Source: Acidobacteriota bacterium (GTDB taxonomy: Bacteria > Acidobacteriota > Thermoanaerobaculia > Multivoradales > Multivoraceae). Taken from it: a stretch of DNA of 64,000 nucleotides. Positions within the stretch are counted from its first letter, which is position 1; every line of letters starts with the position of its first letter. Made by a program: the position numbers and the translations under genes. Shown here in pieces: positions 60,948 to 64,000 of this stretch. The DNA lies in contig JAJCXN010000044.1 in NCBI GenBank assembly GCA_029263415.1, positions 186,001 through 250,000 on the forward strand, written 5' to 3'. The notes beneath the pieces are model-generated. The model did no database searches. It had not been told where the DNA came from and saw only the letters and a program-made list of their open reading frames with translations.

Positions 60948-62557
60948 CCAAAACAACCCTCTTTCGAGCTGCCCTCCTAGCGGTTGCAGTCCTCCTCGGC
61001 GTAGTTCTCGCACAACTTCTGCCAACAAACCTCTTGGGCCTTCGAGGGCTACCCACTCCGCCCAGTGCCACCGAAGAAATGCACATCGACAGTGGTCTTT
61101 GGACCTGCGGAATGCATCCACACGTGCTTGAAGAAGAGCCCGGGCAGTGCCCCATTTGCGGAATGAACCTGGTCCCCATGAAAGGCACAGCAGACTTAGC
61201 GACAGTCGAAGGCAGCGCCGGTGAGAACCCAACCTGGGTCTGTCTGGACCATCCCAGCATCGTCGAGAGCGAGCCTGGCACCTGCCCGATCGACGGCACT
61301 CCGCTCATTCGAACGAACGCAGCAGAGCCGAGCGCAAACGCTACAGACGAAATCCTCTTCTACCGCAACCCGATGGACCCAACCATCACCTCTGCTGTCC
61401 CGGCCAAAGACAGCATGGGCATGGACTATGTGCCGGTGTACCAGAACCAAGCCGGCAACACCGGCGCCCTTGTCAGCATTGATCCAACAGTGGTCCAGAA
61501 CATGAACGTGCGGACCGAAACGGTACAGCGCCGGGACCTGAGCGACTCCATCCGGACCGTGGGATATCTCGAGTTCGACCAGCAGCGCATGGTGACGGTG
61601 GCCACCAAATACTCAGGCTGGGTCGAGAAGGTGTACGTCAACTATGTCGGCGAGACGGTCCGCCGGGGCCAGGCCCTGTTCGAGATCTACTCACCAGAGC
61701 TGGTCCAGACCCAACAAGAGCTGCTGTCCGCCCTCGACTTCGCCAAGGACATGGCTGATGCACCTGCCGACACCCGTCAGCGAACCCAGTCCCTGGTGGA
61801 ATCGGCTCGTCAACGTCTGGGCTACTGGGACATCTCTTCGGAACAGATCCGCCAGCTCGAGGCAACGGGAGAACTGTTCCGATCGCTCACAGTCTCTGCG
61901 CCTGCCGGTGGCGTGGTGATGAAGCGGATGGCAGGGCTTGAAGGGATGGCGGTGAAGCCTGGAATGGAACTGTTCCATCTGGCCGACTTGTCTAGCCTTT
62001 GGCTGTCCGTTGAGCTGTTCGAGAGCCAGGTAGCGACCGTCCGCCCCGGAACAAGAGCCGAGATTGCACTGTCGTACTTCCCTGGCGAAGCCTTCAGCGG
62101 CAGAGTTCGTTTTCTCGAACCAGAGGTGTCCGCGCAGACCCGCACTATTCGGGCGATGGTCGAGGTCCCGAACCCAGGTGGACGGCTACGCAAAGGCATG
62201 TACGCGACCGTGCGGCTGGAACCCGTCGCAGCTCGAAATGCCATCGCCGTGCCGGTGCAGGCGGTGTTGCGAACCGGCCAGCGGAACTTGGTGGTCTTAG
62301 CTCTCGGCGAGGGACGGTTCGTACCACAGGAGATCACTCTCGGCTTCGAGGCCGAGGGTTTCGTCGAGGTGCTCGATGGCCTCGAAGAAGGAAGCACTGT
62401 GGTGACCTCCGCTCAGTTCCTGCTCGACTCCGAGTCGCAGCTCCAAGAGGCCGTGCAGAAGGTGATCGATGGTCGAACCAAGGGTCAGCGGGACGACACG
62501 CCTGGCCTAGCAGAACCATCGACGTCTAGCTCAACCGATCACTCAGGTCACTCATAG
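60944..62557 (+). CDS. cusB: Cus-type RND periplasmic adaptor with three heavy-metal-binding domains
   Basis: A 537-residue membrane-fusion protein. After an N-terminal helix there are three heavy-metal-binding (HMBD/YHS-like) modules: the first is complete with CGMHPHV and CPICGMNLVP, the second reads CLDHPSI ... CPIDGTPL, and the third, FYRNPMDP ... DSMGMDYVPVY, lacks cysteines but keeps Met residues. The barrel, lipoyl and hairpin parts follow (TVGYLEFDQQRMVTVATKYS; GMYATVRLEP). The C-terminus is Ser/His-rich (STDHSGHS) and may bind metal. Three HMBDs is more than usual. It is coupled to cusC by a 4-bp overlap and precedes cusA by 11 bp. Confidence 0.88.
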   Translation: MTKTTLFRAALLAVAVLLGVVLAQLLPTNLLGLRGLPTPPSATEEMHIDSGLWTCGMHPHVLEEEPGQCPICGMNLVPMKGTADLATVEGSAGENPTWVCLDHPSIVESEPGTCPIDGTPLIRTNAAEPSANATDEILFYRNPMDPTITSAVPAKDSMGMDYVPVYQNQAGNTGALVSIDPTVVQNMNVRTETVQRRDLSDSIRTVGYLEFDQQRMVTVATKYSGWVEKVYVNYVGETVRRGQALFEIYSPELVQTQQELLSALDFAKDMADAPADTRQRTQSLVESARQRLGYWDISSEQIRQLEATGELFRSLTVSAPAGGVVMKRMAGLEGMAVKPGMELFHLADLSSLWLSVELFESQVATVRPGTRAEIALSYFPGEAFSGRVRFLEPEVSAQTRTIRAMVEVPNPGGRLRKGMYATVRLEPVAARNAIAVPVQAVLRTGQRNLVVLALGEGRFVPQEITLGFEAEGFVEVLDGLEEGSTVVTSAQFLLDSESQLQEAVQKVIDGRTKGQRDDTPGLAEPSTSSSTDHSGHS

Positions 62558-62568
62558 GACGCCGGGCA

Positions 62569-64000
62569 ATGTTGAACCGTCTCATTGAATGGTCTCTTAA
62601 GAACCAGCTGCTGGTTCTGGTTGGAGTGGCGCTCGTCGTCCTGGGCGGTGTCTGGTCCATTCGACAAACTCGCGTCGACGCGATCCCTGACCTCTCCGAC
62701 GTTCAAGTCATCATCTTCTCTGAGTTTGCTGGACAAGCACCGCAAGTCATTGAAGACCAGGTCACCTACCCCATCACCTCGAAGATGCTGGCCGTGCCCT
62801 TTGCCAAAACCGTGCGCGGTTACTCTTTCTTCGGCCTGTCTTTCGTGTACGTCATCTTCGAGGACGGAACTGATCTCTACTGGGCTCGCTCCCGGGTGCT
62901 GGAGTACCTCTCGGGGCTCTCGAGTGATCTCCCAGACGGCGTCACGCCTCAGCTTGGACCGGACGCCACCGGAGTCGGCTGGGCTTTTGTGTATGTGCTC
63001 AACTCGCCGGAGCGCTCCTTAGCCGAGCTGCGTAGCTATCAGGATTGGTACCTCAAGTACGGACTTTCTTCTGTTGAGGGTGTCGCCGAGGTGGCGTCTA
63101 TCGGTGGCTTCGTTCGGCAGTATCAAGTCGAGATCGACCCAGTTCGCTTGCGCGCGTACGGTGTTTCGTTGAAGGTGGTCAAGCAGGCCATCCAAGAATC
63201 CAATCTCGACGTCGGCGGACGCTTGGTTGAGCTTGCCGAGCGCGAATACATGGTGCGCGGACGAGGCTACATCGAGAGCGTTTCTGATCTCGAGGCGATC
63301 GTTCTCAACGCAGCCCCTGGCGGTGTGCCCGTGCTTCTCAAGGATGTCGCCACCGTCACCATTGGACCCGACATCAGGCGCGGGCTCGCTGACTGGAATG
63401 GTGAGGGTGAAACCGTCGGTGGCATCGTCGTGGTGCGCGCCGGCGCGGACACGCGCTCGACCATCGAACGGGTGAAGGCCCAGCTCAAAGAACTCGAGGC
63501 GGGACTGCCCGATGACGTAACCATTGAAGTGGCCTACGACCGAACCGGCCTGATCGAACGCTCGATCGAGACCTTGACCAACACCCTGCTCGAAGAGCTG
63601 ATCGTGGTCTCCTTGGTTTGCATCTTCTTCCTCTTCCACTTCAGGTCCGCGCTGGTCGCGATCATCTCGATTCCTTTATCGATCTTGCTGGCCTTCATCA
63701 TCATGAACCTGCAAGGCCTCGGCGCCAACATCATGTCGCTGGGCGGGATCGCGATCTCGATCGGAGTTCTTGTCGACGCGGCCATCATCATGGTGGAGAA
63801 CGCGCACAAGCACTACGAGAAGTGGCAAGGCAAGCGCTCGCACTTCGAGATCATCCTGAAGTCAGCCCAAGAGGTGGGGCCGACCCTCTTCTTTACGCTG
63901 TTGATCATCACGGTCTCCTTCTTGCCCGTCTTTACGCTGCAGGCCCAAGAAGGAAGGTTGTTCAAGCCTCTGGCCTTCACCAAGACCTATGCCATGGGCA
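62569..64000 (+). CDS. cusA: Cus-type heavy-metal RND efflux pump (3' end outside window)
   Basis: 477 codons from ATG 62569 run to the window edge without a stop. The start (NRLIEWSLKNQLLVLVGVAL) with DAIPDLSDVQVIIFSEFAGQ, DQVTYPITSKML, DGTDLYWARSRVLEYL and LGPDATGVGWAF matches CusA/SilA, the copper/silver subgroup of HME-RND pumps, more closely than CzcA. Membrane helices TM1-TM4 are visible, including GGIAISIGVLVDAAIIMVEN with the proton-relay Asp. It completes a CusCBA export system with the two genes upstream. The metal-binding methionines lie beyond the window, so copper versus silver cannot be judged. Confidence 0.93.
   Translation, partial: MLNRLIEWSLKNQLLVLVGVALVVLGGVWSIRQTRVDAIPDLSDVQVIIFSEFAGQAPQVIEDQVTYPITSKMLAVPFAKTVRGYSFFGLSFVYVIFEDGTDLYWARSRVLEYLSGLSSDLPDGVTPQLGPDATGVGWAFVYVLNSPERSLAELRSYQDWYLKYGLSSVEGVAEVASIGGFVRQYQVEIDPVRLRAYGVSLKVVKQAIQESNLDVGGRLVELAEREYMVRGRGYIESVSDLEAIVLNAAPGGVPVLLKDVATVTIGPDIRRGLADWNGEGETVGGIVVVRAGADTRSTIERVKAQLKELEAGLPDDVTIEVAYDRTGLIERSIETLTNTLLEELIVVSLVCIFFLFHFRSALVAIISIPLSILLAFIIMNLQGLGANIMSLGGIAISIGVLVDAAIIMVENAHKHYEKWQGKRSHFEIILKSAQEVGPTLFFTLLIITVSFLPVFTLQAQEGRLFKPLAFTKTYAMG

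Noticed and set aside
1-64000. CRISPR arrays, insertion sequences, prophage or tRNA genes
   Set aside because: No regularly spaced repeats, transposase or integrase frames, or recognisable tRNA were seen by eye; a tRNA scan was not possible.

Overview
The window is GC-rich bacterial chromosome from a Gram-negative (diderm) organism. It encodes a TamA/BamA-type outer-membrane barrel, a bifunctional class A penicillin-binding protein, a TolC-type outer-membrane channel with an RND pump, and many proteins with Sec, Tat or lipoprotein export signals. No rRNA, tRNA or strong taxonomic marker was seen. The mix (DUF6152/DUF6644 membrane genes, secreted proteins ending in an 'FESG..W' tag, cyanophycin genes, Lux-type fatty-acyl reduction genes) would fit an uncultured Acidobacteriota- or Proteobacteria-like lineage, but this is a weak inference.

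Layout. 1-2624 (-): a long secreted or membrane-anchored protein of unknown function that runs off the left edge. 2694-7597: a sigma-54-type regulator with an altered GAFTGA loop, a secreted cupredoxin, and a divergent luxE-luxC-like pair. 7668-15324: a thioredoxin-like protein, a MauE/DoxX-like membrane protein, a class A PBP, an ABC-F ATPase and a Tat-exported ankyrin protein. 15331-21269: a HupE/UreJ-like membrane protein with a membrane-anchored partner, a monohaem cytochrome lipoprotein, two tandem DUF6644-like membrane proteins, a DUF6152-like protein and two related secreted proteins. 21476-28231: one 2251-residue protein that appears to join TamB (inner-membrane-anchored beta-helix) to TamA (POTRA plus outer-membrane barrel). 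28308-32085: a ferric-iron ABC transporter (ATPase, permease, binding protein). 32596-39556: a cyanophycin locus (isoaspartyl dipeptidase, cyanophycinase, cyanophycin synthetase and a second Mur-ligase-only homologue). 39612-48206: secreted proteins, a MOSC protein, a lipase-like lipoprotein, an orphan DUF4255 (contractile-injection-type) gene and an FG-GAP repeat protein. 48400-48789: the decayed start of a 7TMR-DISM-type signalling gene. 49186-53616: a glycosyltransferase / asparagine synthetase / ArnT-like operon for a surface glycan or glycolipid.

53942-64000 is a metal-resistance island. A MerR regulator carries the three mercury-binding cysteines at exactly residues 82, 117 and 126. Mer-type operators (GTAC-N4-GTAC inside a long-spacer promoter) lie in front of merR itself and in front of a tightly coupled operon: a CopZ-like metallochaperone, a previously uncalled 33-residue cysteine-rich membrane peptide, a MerT-like transporter, and an exported thioredoxin-like protein whose CxxC position reads UGA-x-x-Cys. 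A hairpin just after that UGA (6-bp stem, GGGGTCT loop) looks like a bacterial SECIS element, so this gene is most likely a selenoprotein rather than a broken gene. It is followed by a CopL-like cysteine-rich protein and a CusCBA copper/silver efflux system that runs off the right edge. No mercuric reductase is present in the window. The most interesting objects are this mercury-regulated selenoprotein operon and the TamB-TamA fusion.
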